A program made the translations under genes and the position numbers. A stretch of DNA of 56,613 nt from Acidithiobacillus ferrianus. GTDB lineage: Bacteria > Pseudomonadota > Gammaproteobacteria > Acidithiobacillales > Acidithiobacillaceae. The stretch spans positions 1-56,613 of the forward strand of contig NZ_WNJL01000053.1 in the NCBI RefSeq assembly GCF_010378095.1, in the 5' to 3' direction. Below, in pieces: positions 20,696 through 28,355 of the stretch; position 1 is the first letter of the stretch, and each line of letters opens with the position of its first letter. The notes beneath the pieces were generated by a model, which worked only from the letters and a program-made list of their open reading frames with translations, was not told the origin of the DNA and made no database searches.

Positions 20696-23146
20696 TCAAG
20701 CGGGGATGCGGCGCAACGGCGCGGCGTGAATATCCAGACGACCGGAAATCGCCTCCGCCCAGGGATCCTTTTCCTGCGACAGGGCGAAATCCATACGCGC
20801 GGCGAGTTGGCGACGGGATTCCAGATCGTTCACGACGACCGCCTTGATAGAGTCCAGGCCCACCCGTTCCACCCAGGGAGCGGTGCGCTCCAGATATTGG
20901 GCATCTTCCCGATACATCTGTAAGAAAGCCTTGGCCACTTCCAACACTTCCTCGTGGGTTTTTACCTTGCAGAGGAGGTCGGCGGCGCGTACCTTCATGC
21001 CGCCATTGCCGCCCACGTACAGTTCCCAGCCGGAATCCACCCCGATGACGCCAAAATCCTTGATGGTGCTCTCGGCGCAATTGCGCGGGCATCCGGAAGC
21101 GGCGAGTTTGACCTTGTGGGGGGCCCACATACGCTCCAGACCCCGTTCCAGTTCAATGGCCAGGCGGGTACTGTCCTGCACGCCGAAGCGACAAAACTCG
21201 GTGCCGACACAAGATTTGACGGTCCGCAGGGCCTTGCCGTAAGCGTGTCCCGAGGGCATGTCCAGTTCCGCCCAGATCCGCGGGAGATCCTCTTTTTTCA
21301 CTCCCAGCAGGTCCAGACGCTGACCACCGGTGAATTTCACCATCGGGACGTGGTGGCGTTCGGCCACTTCGGCGATGCGTTTCAATTCCGCCGGACTGGT
21401 CACCCCGCCATAAATGCGGGGAACGACCGAATAGGTGCCATCGCGTTGGATATTGGCGTGGGCGCGCTCGTTGATGAAGCGGGACTGGGCATCGTCGACG
21501 CCTTCCGCCGGCCAGGCCGTGCGGATGTAGTAGTTGACCGCCGGCCGGCAGGTGGCGCAACCGCCCGGATGGCGCCAGTCCAGATAGGCAAAGGCCTGGC
21601 GCACGGAGAGCAGCTTTTCCTCGAGGATGGCGTCGCGGACTTCCTGGTGACTGAGGTCGGTACAGCCGCAGAGCGCCTTCTTCTTCGGGGTGCTGTCATA
21701 AAAGCCACCGAGGGTGCTGGCCAACAACTGCTCCACCAATCCGGTGCAGGAACCGCAGGATGCGCTGGCCTTGGTGCATTTGCGGACTTCTTCCAGGGTG
21801 AACAGGCCCTGCTCGCGGATGGCCTTGACAATGCTGCCCTTGGACACGCCATTGCAGCCGCAGATTTCCGCGCCGTCGGCTAATCGCGCGGCCTGGCTCT
21901 CGCCGGCATGGCCGGAATCGCCCAGATGAGTCTCGCCGAAGACGAGGGTGTCGCGGAAGGCCGAGACATCGGTACCGTCGCGCATGAGCTGAAAGAGCCA
22001 GGGGCCGATGCCGGTGTCGCCATAGAGCAGGCCGCCGACCACCCGGTTTTCCCGCAGGATGACCTTTTTATAGACCCCCTGCCCGCCATCAAGCAAGGTG
22101 ACCTCTTCGCAGTGGTCTCCGCCCATGAAATCTCCGGCGGAAAACAGCTCGATCCCGGTGACCTTGAGTTTGGTGCTGGTGACCGAGCCCTGATAGCGCA
22201 TGCGTCCATACTCGGCCAGGTGGTTGGCCGCGACTTTCGCCTGTTCAAAGAGGGGCGCGACCAGCCCATAGGTCTGCCCGCGATGCTGCACACATTCGCC
22301 GACGGCGTAAATGCGTGGATCATAGGTTTGCAGGGTGTCATTGACCAAGATGCCGGTTTCGCACTGCAAACCCGCCGCTTGCGCCAGTTCGATGCGTGGT
22401 TTGATGCCGATGGTCATCACCAGCACATCCGTCGGGATTTCACCGCCGTCGGTGAATCGTAAACCACGGACGCGGGTATCGCCGAGCACCGCGGCGCTCT
22501 CCTTGCCCAGCAAGAAGCGCACGCCGCGCGCCTCCATGGCGCGCTGCAGCAAAGCCCCGCCGCGTGCGTCCAGTTGCTTGTCCAGCGGCCAGGCGCGGCG
22601 ATGCACCACCGTCACCCCCATGCCTCGCGCCCGTAAACCGTGCGCCACTTCCAATCCCAGCAGACCTCCGCCGATGACCACGGCTTCGCCGCCAAGCCCG
22701 CTGTCACGGATGAGCGCGGCCACATCCGCCATATCCCGATAGCTGACCACGCCCGGCAAGTCATTTCCGGGAATGGGGGCGATGGCCGCCGCCGCTCCGG
22801 TCGCCAGCAGCAAACGGTCATAGGGCGCGACCCGTCCATCTTCTGTCACCACTCGCCGCTTCACCCGGTCGATCATGGCCACCCGGCTGCCGGTGTGCAG
22901 GGTGATGCCGTGTTCGGCATACCAATCCAAGGGATTGAGGATGGTTTCTTCCAGCGCCATTTCCCCGGCGAGCACCGGGGTGAGGAGAATGCGATTGTAA
23001 TTGGGATGGGGCTCGTCGCCAAAAATGGTGATCTCGTAGAGATCCGGCGCCATTTTCAAAAGCTCCTCGACGGCGCGGATTCCAGCCATGCCGTTACCGA
23101 CCACCACCAGACGCGCCTTGCGCGGTTGTACAGATACCGGGTTCAT
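20696..23146 (-). CDS. nirB: NADH-dependent assimilatory nitrite reductase large subunit NirB
   Basis: An 816-residue enzyme that reduces nitrite to ammonium with NADH. Domain order: FAD/NAD(P) Rossmann domains (VVGNGMAGIRAVEE at the N-terminus), two BFD-like [2Fe-2S] domains (CGCNGVS...CGSC near 428-465, CGCTDLS...CATC near 493-530), ferredoxin-like NIR/SIR half domain, and the siroheme/[4Fe-4S] domain with CVGTEFC near 644-650 and CPRNC near 685-689. ATG at 23146 follows GGGAGC; upstream open frame is the leader. Expression should require sigma-54/NtrC and antitermination (see upstream features). Confidence 0.95.
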   Translation of the reverse strand: MNPVSVQPRKARLVVVGNGMAGIRAVEELLKMAPDLYEITIFGDEPHPNYNRILLTPVLAGEMALEETILNPLDWYAEHGITLHTGSRVAMIDRVKRRVVTEDGRVAPYDRLLLATGAAAAIAPIPGNDLPGVVSYRDMADVAALIRDSGLGGEAVVIGGGLLGLEVAHGLRARGMGVTVVHRRAWPLDKQLDARGGALLQRAMEARGVRFLLGKESAAVLGDTRVRGLRFTDGGEIPTDVLVMTIGIKPRIELAQAAGLQCETGILVNDTLQTYDPRIYAVGECVQHRGQTYGLVAPLFEQAKVAANHLAEYGRMRYQGSVTSTKLKVTGIELFSAGDFMGGDHCEEVTLLDGGQGVYKKVILRENRVVGGLLYGDTGIGPWLFQLMRDGTDVSAFRDTLVFGETHLGDSGHAGESQAARLADGAEICGCNGVSKGSIVKAIREQGLFTLEEVRKCTKASASCGSCTGLVEQLLASTLGGFYDSTPKKKALCGCTDLSHQEVRDAILEEKLLSVRQAFAYLDWRHPGGCATCRPAVNYYIRTAWPAEGVDDAQSRFINERAHANIQRDGTYSVVPRIYGGVTSPAELKRIAEVAERHHVPMVKFTGGQRLDLLGVKKEDLPRIWAELDMPSGHAYGKALRTVKSCVGTEFCRFGVQDSTRLAIELERGLERMWAPHKVKLAASGCPRNCAESTIKDFGVIGVDSGWELYVGGNGGMKVRAADLLCKVKTHEEVLEVAKAFLQMYREDAQYLERTAPWVERVGLDSIKAVVVNDLESRRQLAARMDFALSQEKDPWAEAISGRLDIHAAPLRRIPA

Positions 23147-23161
23147 ATTTTTGATGCTCCC

Positions 23162-23203
23162 AAAAAGAAAAAAGGCGCAGTCAGCCCAATTGCTGACGAC
23201 GCC
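23162..23203 (-). terminator. nirB leader terminator (attenuator) hairpin
   Basis: On the minus strand the leader reads GGCG-TC-GTCAGC-AATTGG-GCTGAC-TG-CGCC, then a T6 run and more T. It is a strong intrinsic terminator about 20 nt before the nirB ribosome-binding site, so read-through must be regulated. The same layout (GGCG, 2-nt internal mismatch, stem, loop, CGCC, T6) occurs before narK. NasT is the obvious candidate antiterminator. Confidence 0.8.
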
Positions 23204-23220
23204 TTTGCCGTTTTGCATCT

Positions 23221-23240
23221 GGCGATCGCTATGGACCGCC
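23221..23240 (-). promoter_or_regulatory. Leader hairpin, candidate NasT-binding stem (nirB)
   Basis: The minus strand forms GGCGGTC-CATAGC-GATCGCC, a 7-bp stem (one G-U pair) with a six-base loop, beginning about 2 nt after the predicted sigma-54 start site. Its position resembles the narK and nasS hairpins, but its loop lacks the A1/G4 pattern seen there. The link to NasT is therefore weaker. Confidence 0.4.
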
Positions 23241-23252
23241 ACGGTGCAGGCA

Positions 23253-23268
23253 AGCAATAGCCATGCCT
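23253..23268 (-). promoter_or_regulatory. Sigma-54 promoter of nirB operon
   Basis: AGGCATGGCTATTGCT on the minus strand: GG and GC are separated by exactly 10 nt, and TTGCT matches the -12 element. Two mismatches to TGGCACG-N4-TTGCT lie in the -24 half. The predicted start is near 23242, 96 nt before the nirB ATG and upstream of the attenuator. Confidence 0.7.
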
Positions 23269-23352
23269 GATTGTCTTATCAATAGAAACAATATGTTATA
23301 ATGTGCCATCGCGGTGGTCATGATCCATCCTGGTGCACCTGGACGTCGAATC

Positions 23353-23367
23353 GCACTAAAATGGTGC
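23353..23367. promoter_or_regulatory. NtrC-type enhancer site upstream of nirB
   Basis: GCACTAAAATGGTGC matches the NtrC dyad GCAC-N7-GTGC, including the A/T-rich core. It is centred about 118 bp upstream of the predicted nirB start, a normal enhancer distance. A further half-dyad GGTGCACC lies at about 23331. Confidence 0.7.
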
Positions 23368-23384
23368 ATTCCACCGCCGCCGAT

Positions 23385-24623
23385 CTAGAATTTCGCGGTC
23401 ACAAACACCCAGGCGCCCTGGGTGTCCACCCCATACTGGACCCGCCGGTAATGCGCATACTGAACCCCCGCGCTCCAATGTCTGGAAAAGTGGTGGATCG
23501 CGGACAGATCCCATTCATGGCCATAGCGCATGCCCCCGCGGGCGGCATGGAAGTCATAATAGAGGAGCGCCAGATGGGTGCTCATCACTGTGCCGCCGAG
23601 CGTGAAGTAGAGACTGCGCAAGCCCTCCGGTGGCGTGACGAGGAAAACCTCCGCCCACCCGTTAAAGGCATGCCGGGTGGCGAGAGGCGTCTGAAAGCCG
23701 TAACTGCCTTGATCATTGGCCCCCATCACCATGTAATCGGCATGCAGCCAGATATCCGGCAGGGCCACACCGGCACCAAGGTGGTAGTACGGTGCATTCA
23801 CCAGTGCACTCCCGCCATCGTAGGGTAGTTGTTTGGCGTAGCTGAGATCGTAAGGCAGATGCAAGGGACCGCCCAGCGGGAGGGTTCCCTGCACCCGGGC
23901 GCCCACCGTGCCGCTATTGCAGACCTGCGGACCGCCCGGCAGAAAACAGGTCACCGCCCCCGGGATCGTGCTCTGCGCTTGGTTGCCATACCAGTATCCA
24001 AAAGCCTCGGCGTGGAGCAAAGGGGATGGAAGCCAACTAATCTCGCTCAGAAAAATCCGTGAAGGCATCGTTTCGTTCAGAATATTTTTGATCCGCCAGA
24101 CATATGCGCCATAGAGCGTCAGCGCGGGCGCGGGCCGATCGCGCATGGAAACGGCATCGAAGGTCTGTGGTGTCTGCCGGAAATCGACATTACCGACAAA
24201 GCGGTCGTCATCCAGGTTGATCGCCTGCCGGCCCGCACGCAGGCGCAGTCCGGGCACTCCCGCATACTGGAGATAAGCCTGGTTGACGTTGGTTTCCCGT
24301 GGATCGGGGATCACCGAGTAGGCCGTTTTGCCATTGGTCAGGCTGTTGTAGCCATTGACTATGCCGGCAACATTGATGAACTGCAGGTCGGCGCTGACAC
24401 CGGCTATGGGTTTGCTCGACAGACCAAGCAGGGTACGCAGGGTGAAGGCATGGGCGGCCGTTTTGCCCGCCTGTGACATGATCTCGTAGCGCGGACGCAT
24501 GTCGAGGCTGATGCGGCCTCCGCTGATGGCATGCGTCAGGGTGTTGGCGTGGGCGGTGGCCGCCAGCAGGGTGAAGAGCGCGACAGCGAAATAATGACGG
24601 CGAAATAGCGCAGAGTGCGACAT
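23385..24623 (-). CDS. Outer-membrane porin, alginate-export (AlgE-like) family
   Basis: A 412-residue beta-barrel with a signal peptide (YFAVALFTLLAATAHA at the N-terminus) and C-terminal Phe (VFVTAKF). The body RLRAGRQAINLDDDRFVGNVDFRQTPQTFDA is characteristic of the alginate_exp/porin family, members of which occur beside nitrate-assimilation genes. It probably admits nitrate or another anion through the outer membrane; substrate is inferred from its position between narK and nirB on the same strand. It follows narK by 126 bp with no terminator seen, so it is likely co-transcribed with narK. Confidence 0.8.
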   Translation of the reverse strand: MSHSALFRRHYFAVALFTLLAATAHANTLTHAISGGRISLDMRPRYEIMSQAGKTAAHAFTLRTLLGLSSKPIAGVSADLQFINVAGIVNGYNSLTNGKTAYSVIPDPRETNVNQAYLQYAGVPGLRLRAGRQAINLDDDRFVGNVDFRQTPQTFDAVSMRDRPAPALTLYGAYVWRIKNILNETMPSRIFLSEISWLPSPLLHAEAFGYWYGNQAQSTIPGAVTCFLPGGPQVCNSGTVGARVQGTLPLGGPLHLPYDLSYAKQLPYDGGSALVNAPYYHLGAGVALPDIWLHADYMVMGANDQGSYGFQTPLATRHAFNGWAEVFLVTPPEGLRSLYFTLGGTVMSTHLALLYYDFHAARGGMRYGHEWDLSAIHHFSRHWSAGVQYAHYRRVQYGVDTQGAWVFVTAKF

Positions 24624-24749
24624 GGGTTTCTCCAGGGTGTTGCGTGGATTCAGCGGTAGTTGCGGTGGGCTCGGGCAAAAGTGGCCCCAACACGCATACC
24701 GCGCGCTGAAAAAATCTCTTCCGAGTGGGTTACGGCAGGCGGCCGCGCT

Positions 24750-26156
24750 TCATTCGCTCATAGCGCTGACACGCTGCAAAGGGGGATTGCCGGAGGCATC
24801 CGCGGTGGCGACCGCATGATGCCGAGACCACGGCAGCCAGTGGCGACGCATGGCGAGCACCAGACCCAGCGCCATCGTCGTCAGAAAGGCGAACCCGGCG
24901 AAGCCGAGGTGATAAGTCCCGGTTTCTTCCTTGGCAATGCCAAGAATCACCGGCAGATAAAAACCGCCGATGCCGCCCGCCGCGCCGATGATTCCGGTCA
25001 TGATTCCCGTTTTCAGCGGCCAGCGCAGGGGCACCAGTTGAAAAGTCGCCCCGTTGCCGAGGCCGAAACAGGCGTAGAGGAAGAGGAGCAGAGCGACGGC
25101 GATGGCCAGCGGCGGTGTCCACAGGGCGAAAGCCGCGTCCGTCAAGGCGATACCACCGAGAAACCAGCGCAAAGCGATGACCCCGGAAATCCGGTCGGCA
25201 ATGATCCCGCCCAAGGGGCGCAACATCGCGCCAGTAAAGGCGAAAAGCGCCATCCCGATGCCCGCGTCGATTTTCGGCAGATGATACAGGCTCACCAGCA
25301 ACAGGGTGACATAAGCCGACATCCCCACAAATCCGCCGAAGGTGATGCCGTAGATCAGAATGATGATCCAGGTATCGCGCTCTTTCAGCGCCAAACGATA
25401 TCGCTGCGGTAACACCGCGCCCACCAGCAGCACCCCGAAGACCGGCAGCGTCAACAGGGCGGTCTTGCCTTGCAGCCCGAGCCAGCCCAGGGGAGCGGCC
25501 ACCGCCAGAAAGATCAATCCGGCCAGGGTCACGGCAAATCCCGCCAATGCCTGTCCGGCAGACCCGTTTTTCGGCGCGCTATCCTTGCCCCAGAAGAACA
25601 TGGTCACGCCTGCCAGTGCGAGCAAGGGCAAGGCGGCGGTGGTGGCGTGTGCCCAGCCAAACCGGGCTGCCAAGGGGGGGAACAGAAAACCATCGAGCAC
25701 CGCGCCGATATTGCCCGCCGCCGCAATGCCCAGCACGGTTCCTTGCACTCTGGCGGGGTAGTTGCTCCCCGCCATCGGCAACGCCACGGCAAAACTCGCG
25801 CCCCCCACCCCGAGGAAGATGCCGAGTACAATCAATAAGGAGAAGGAGGGCACGGCGGGATAGAAGAGCAGAAACACCGGAGGGATCGCCGAAAGCGCGA
25901 TACCGCCGAGCGCCAGCCAGCGGCCATCCATCGTCTGATAGAGATTGCCCATGCAAATGCGCAGTATCGCCGCCCCCAGCACCGGCACCGCCACCAGAAA
26001 ACCCTGCTCCGCGGGCGACAAGCCCAGCGTCTTGATCATGTAAGGCGCGAGTGGCCCATAAAGCAGCCAGACCGTGAATCCGGTATCGAAATAGAGAAAG
26101 CTGGCAACCAAGGCTCGCCAATTGCCGGTGCGCAGCAGCGTGAAGAGTTCTTTCAT
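24750..26156 (-). CDS. narK: Nitrate/nitrite MFS transporter NarK/NasA type
   Basis: A 468-residue, 12-helix transporter of the nitrate-nitrite porter family. Conserved parts: FLYFDTGFTVWLLYGPLAPY in helix 1, GNLYQTMDGRWLALGG in the first cytoplasmic loop, and the glycine-rich nitrate-signature segments GGASFAVALPMAGSNYP and GNGATFQLVPLRWP. It imports nitrate for NasA. ATG at 26156 follows GGGAGG; the open frame upstream is the untranslated leader. It is transcribed from its own sigma-54 promoter behind an attenuator. Confidence 0.92.
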   Translation of the reverse strand: MKELFTLLRTGNWRALVASFLYFDTGFTVWLLYGPLAPYMIKTLGLSPAEQGFLVAVPVLGAAILRICMGNLYQTMDGRWLALGGIALSAIPPVFLLFYPAVPSFSLLIVLGIFLGVGGASFAVALPMAGSNYPARVQGTVLGIAAAGNIGAVLDGFLFPPLAARFGWAHATTAALPLLALAGVTMFFWGKDSAPKNGSAGQALAGFAVTLAGLIFLAVAAPLGWLGLQGKTALLTLPVFGVLLVGAVLPQRYRLALKERDTWIIILIYGITFGGFVGMSAYVTLLLVSLYHLPKIDAGIGMALFAFTGAMLRPLGGIIADRISGVIALRWFLGGIALTDAAFALWTPPLAIAVALLLFLYACFGLGNGATFQLVPLRWPLKTGIMTGIIGAAGGIGGFYLPVILGIAKEETGTYHLGFAGFAFLTTMALGLVLAMRRHWLPWSRHHAVATADASGNPPLQRVSAMSE

Positions 26157-26189
26157 GGGACCTCCCTGGAAGGCATGGTTATGGACCAG

Positions 26190-26225
26190 AAAAAAGGCGC
26201 TCCTGGCCGGTGGGCCAGGAACGCC
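26190..26225 (-). terminator. narK leader terminator (attenuator) hairpin
   Basis: Minus strand: GGCG-TT-CCTGGCC-CACC-GGCCAGG-AG-CGCC then six T. It is a strong intrinsic terminator between the predicted start site and narK, about 35 nt before the ATG. The architecture matches the nirB attenuator. Confidence 0.82.
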
Positions 26226-26239
26226 TTCGCTCCAAAACG
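26222..26239 (-). promoter_or_regulatory. Antiterminator-like hairpin overlapping narK attenuator
   Basis: Minus strand CGTTTT-GGAGCG-AAGGCG can form a six-pair stem (two G-U) with a six-base loop. Its 3' arm uses the GGCG that begins the terminator stem, so the two structures exclude each other, as expected for an ANTAR antiterminator. The stem is weak and the loop starts with G, not A. Confidence 0.4.
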
Positions 26240-26257
26240 CTGTCCGTCGGTGAACAG
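26240..26257 (-). promoter_or_regulatory. ANTAR-type hexaloop hairpin in narK leader
   Basis: Minus strand CTGTTC-ACCGAC-GGACAG: six-pair stem (one G-U) closing a hexaloop with A at position 1 and G at position 4, the pattern reported for ANTAR-protein RNA targets. It starts a few nucleotides after the predicted transcription start and directly precedes the second hairpin. Candidate NasT-binding site. Confidence 0.6.
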
Positions 26258-26273
26258 TGCTTATGCACGGCAT

Positions 26274-26289
26274 AGCAGTTATCGTGCCA
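26274..26289 (-). promoter_or_regulatory. Sigma-54 promoter of narK
   Basis: TGGCACGATAACTGCT on the minus strand: perfect TGGCACG, then C-TGCT for TTGCT, with exactly 10 nt between GG and GC. The predicted start is near 26263, giving a leader of about 107 nt. Confidence 0.85.
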
Positions 26290-26409
26290 TCATCAAAAAC
26301 GCTACCGACCTGTGACGACGGGCCCCGTTTTATCGCCGTGCACCGCAAGAATACCCGCGGGCACCATCTCTAGAAAGAAAAAACCGGCATCGCAGCCCGC
26401 GAACACATC

Positions 26410-26443
26410 GCCCAATTTTGGTGCAATGTCACCAAAATGGTGC
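26410..26443. promoter_or_regulatory. Tandem NtrC-type enhancer sites upstream of narK
   Basis: Two 15-bp dyads: GCCCAATTTTGGTGC (26410-26424) and TCACCAAAATGGTGC (26429-26443), each one to two changes from GCAC-N7-GTGC, with centres 19 bp apart. They sit about 154-173 bp upstream of the predicted narK start. Tandem spacing of about two helical turns fits cooperative NtrC binding. Confidence 0.7.
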
Positions 26444-26465
26444 CCAATCATGTGGCAATCCCGCC

Positions 26466-27629
26466 TCAGGCCAGGATCTCGCTCCCGTCAAAAATGCGAT
26501 CCGCACCCATGCGGATGGGATTCCCCTGATCGTCCACCAGCGACCACGGTTGGACATGGGTGCCCCACGCCACGGAATCCTGCCGTGGCGCGGCGATTTG
26601 CAGCGCCCGCGCCGCTTGCCGGTATTCGGCGCTGCGGTAGATCCGCGGGATGAGGGTTGCGGCATCGGCGTCCTTCGGCCACTGACCCGCCGCTTGCATC
26701 TGGCGGACCAGCCAGTACGCATGGGAATGCCACGGAAAATTGGCGGAGTAGCGCGTAAATACATGAAAGTCTTCGCATTGCGGCAAACCCGGGACCGCGC
26801 CGGTCAGAGCCAGCGCCACCACCTTGGCGGGCACGTCTATGGCTGCCGCCACCCAGGGTACCGCTTCCAAACGATGTTGCGGATCATCCAGCCAGCGGCT
26901 CGCCGACAGTACGGCACGAATCAAGGCCTGATGGATCTCGGGCCGCGTCAGCGCCCAATCCTCCCGTACCGCGAGCACCTTTTCCATCATGTTGTTCCAC
27001 AATGCGTAACCGCTGACGATAGGCATCCCGACACCCTCGACCGCCGCCAGGCTCCCCCAGGGTTCTCCAACGCAATAGCCGTCGATCTCGCCCGTCCGCA
27101 GGGCTTCCACCATATAGCGCGGTGGTACCACGCTGATTTGCACCTCCGTCGCCGGATCGATGCCTGCGGCCCGCAGCCAGTGGCGCAGTTGATAGTGATG
27201 ATTGGACACCGGCGATACCACCGCAAAACGCGGTTTGCGGGCCGGCTCGGCCTGCATGATCCGGCGCAGGGTGGTGGCCGCCATCAGCGGCTGGTCGCCA
27301 CCCGTCAGGCCCGCATCCGTCAATTGCCGGTGCAGCGCCATGCTCACCGTGATGGCATTGCCATTCAATGACAGTGTCAACGCCGTCATCACCGGTATCC
27401 GCGGTGAAGCGATCCCCAGTGTCGCGGCCAATGGCAGTGGTGCCAGCGCATGTGCCGCCACCAGATCGCCAAAGAGCAGATGGTCGCGCAGGCTCGCCCA
27501 GGAGGGCTCCCGCTGCAGGATCACCTGCAACCCCTGCCGGGCAAAGAAGCCGCCTTCGCGCGCGACGATCAATGGCGCGCTGTCCACCAACGCCACATAA
27601 CCTATGCCGAGCAAGTGTTCATGCGCCAT
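26466..27629 (-). CDS. nasS: Nitrate sensor NasS (NrtA-like, cytoplasmic)
   Basis: A 387-residue protein of the NrtA/CmpA/SsuA substrate-binding fold (GYVALVDSAPLIVAREGGFFARQGL near the N-terminus; later IDGYCVGEPWG and VLAVREDW segments typical of nitrate binders). It lacks a signal peptide or lipobox and there is no ABC permease or ATPase nearby, so it is not a transport component. Together with nasT in the same cluster this fits NasS, which sequesters NasT until nitrate or nitrite binds. ATG at 27629 has GGAGG 8 nt upstream. It is divergent from the hemoglobin gene. Confidence 0.88.
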   Translation of the reverse strand: MAHEHLLGIGYVALVDSAPLIVAREGGFFARQGLQVILQREPSWASLRDHLLFGDLVAAHALAPLPLAATLGIASPRIPVMTALTLSLNGNAITVSMALHRQLTDAGLTGGDQPLMAATTLRRIMQAEPARKPRFAVVSPVSNHHYQLRHWLRAAGIDPATEVQISVVPPRYMVEALRTGEIDGYCVGEPWGSLAAVEGVGMPIVSGYALWNNMMEKVLAVREDWALTRPEIHQALIRAVLSASRWLDDPQHRLEAVPWVAAAIDVPAKVVALALTGAVPGLPQCEDFHVFTRYSANFPWHSHAYWLVRQMQAAGQWPKDADAATLIPRIYRSAEYRQAARALQIAAPRQDSVAWGTHVQPWSLVDDQGNPIRMGADRIFDGSEILA

Positions 27630-27662
27630 GGTAACGATCCTCCAAAAAGGAAAGGGCTCGAC

Positions 27663-27695
27663 AAAAAATCCTCGCCCCCATGGTGAGGGCGAGGA
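27663..27695 (-). terminator. nasS leader terminator (attenuator) hairpin
   Basis: Minus strand TCCTCGCCC pairs with GGGCGAGGA (9 bp, 9-nt loop), followed by six T. It lies between the predicted sigma-54 start and the nasS ATG, so nasS too appears attenuated. Confidence 0.78.
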
Positions 27696-27706
27696 CGTCG
27701 CTGTCC
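27693..27706 (-). promoter_or_regulatory. ANTAR-type hexaloop hairpin in nasS leader
   Basis: Minus strand GGAC-AGCGAC-GTCC: hexaloop with A1 and G4, sharing A-x-C-G-A-C with the narK loop ACCGAC. Its 3' arm overlaps the first bases of the terminator stem, so forming it would disfavour termination. Candidate NasT site and autoregulatory loop. Confidence 0.6.
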
Positions 27707-27724
27707 AGAATGCCCGGGGTATCA

Positions 27725-27740
27725 AGCAAGACATGTGCCA
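27725..27740 (-). promoter_or_regulatory. Sigma-54 promoter of nasS
   Basis: TGGCACATGTCTTGCT on the minus strand is a perfect TGGCAC-N5-TTGCT. Predicted start near 27714. I saw no equally clear NtrC dyad upstream; only weak partial dyads occur at 27797 and 27857. Confidence 0.88.
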
Positions 27741-27911
27741 TACCTGCTCCGACGGCCTCGCGCCAAGCGTCCTGGCCGCCGGGTTTACGGAGGGGGCACG
27801 GCAGAGCGCGCAACGACGCAGGCTTCCCTATGGCCCTTACTCCACGGGGAGGGAATGCGCTATCGTAAGCGGTCATAGAAGATGTGTAGTCCTTAACCTG
27901 GAGCAAAATCA

Positions 27912-28304
27912 TTGAGAGCCGAACCCGAAAGCGCACCCTATGCCCGCCTCGGCGGCGAGGATGCCGTACGCAAACTGGTCAATCGTTTTTATGATTTGAT
28001 GGAGAGCGAAGCGCAGTGGCAAACCCCGTTGCGGGCTATCCATCCGCAGGATCTTTCCGAATCCAAAGAGAAGCTTTTTCTTTTCCTGTCCGGATGGCTG
28101 GGCGGACCGGATTTGTATGTGCAACGCTTTGGCCATCCCCGTTTGCGGGCACGGCACGGCGCTTTCCCGGTGGACGATCGGGCGCGGGATCAGTGGATGG
28201 CCTGTATGCTTCAGGCGATGCGCGAGGTGGAAATGGCGCCTGAACTCTATGTCCACCTGCGGGACGCCTTCCAGCGCACGGCCGATTTCATGCGGAACCG
28301 CTAG
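27912..28304 (+). CDS. Truncated hemoglobin, group II (TrHbO-like)
   Basis: A 130-residue 2-on-2 globin. Family features: YARLGGEDAVRKLVNRFYDLM at the N-terminus, FLSGWLGGPDLYVQRFGHPRLRARH with the proximal His in FGHPRLRARH, and the group II Trp in RDQWMACM. Such globins bind oxygen and nitric oxide. Beside nitrate-assimilation genes it probably detoxifies NO formed from nitrite. The start is TTG at 27912, with TGGAG 8 nt before it. It is divergent from nasS, and about 280 bp separate the starts, holding both control regions. Confidence 0.9.
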   Translation: MRAEPESAPYARLGGEDAVRKLVNRFYDLMESEAQWQTPLRAIHPQDLSESKEKLFLFLSGWLGGPDLYVQRFGHPRLRARHGAFPVDDRARDQWMACMLQAMREVEMAPELYVHLRDAFQRTADFMRNR

Positions 28305-28355
28305 CCCCGGCGTGTCGCCTCAAGGCGGAGGTCTCGTGAGGATCGGGTGCGCGGG

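Noticed and set aside
23290..23320. TGGCACATTATAACA as the nirB sigma-54 promoter
   Set aside because: The -12 GC is missing; the element at 23253-23268 has correct spacing and TTGCT. A sigma-70 -10 (TATAAC) here remains possible.
26466..27629. Periplasmic nitrate-binding protein of an ABC transporter
   Set aside because: No signal peptide or lipobox and no permease or ATPase genes nearby, while nasT is in the cluster; NasS fits better.
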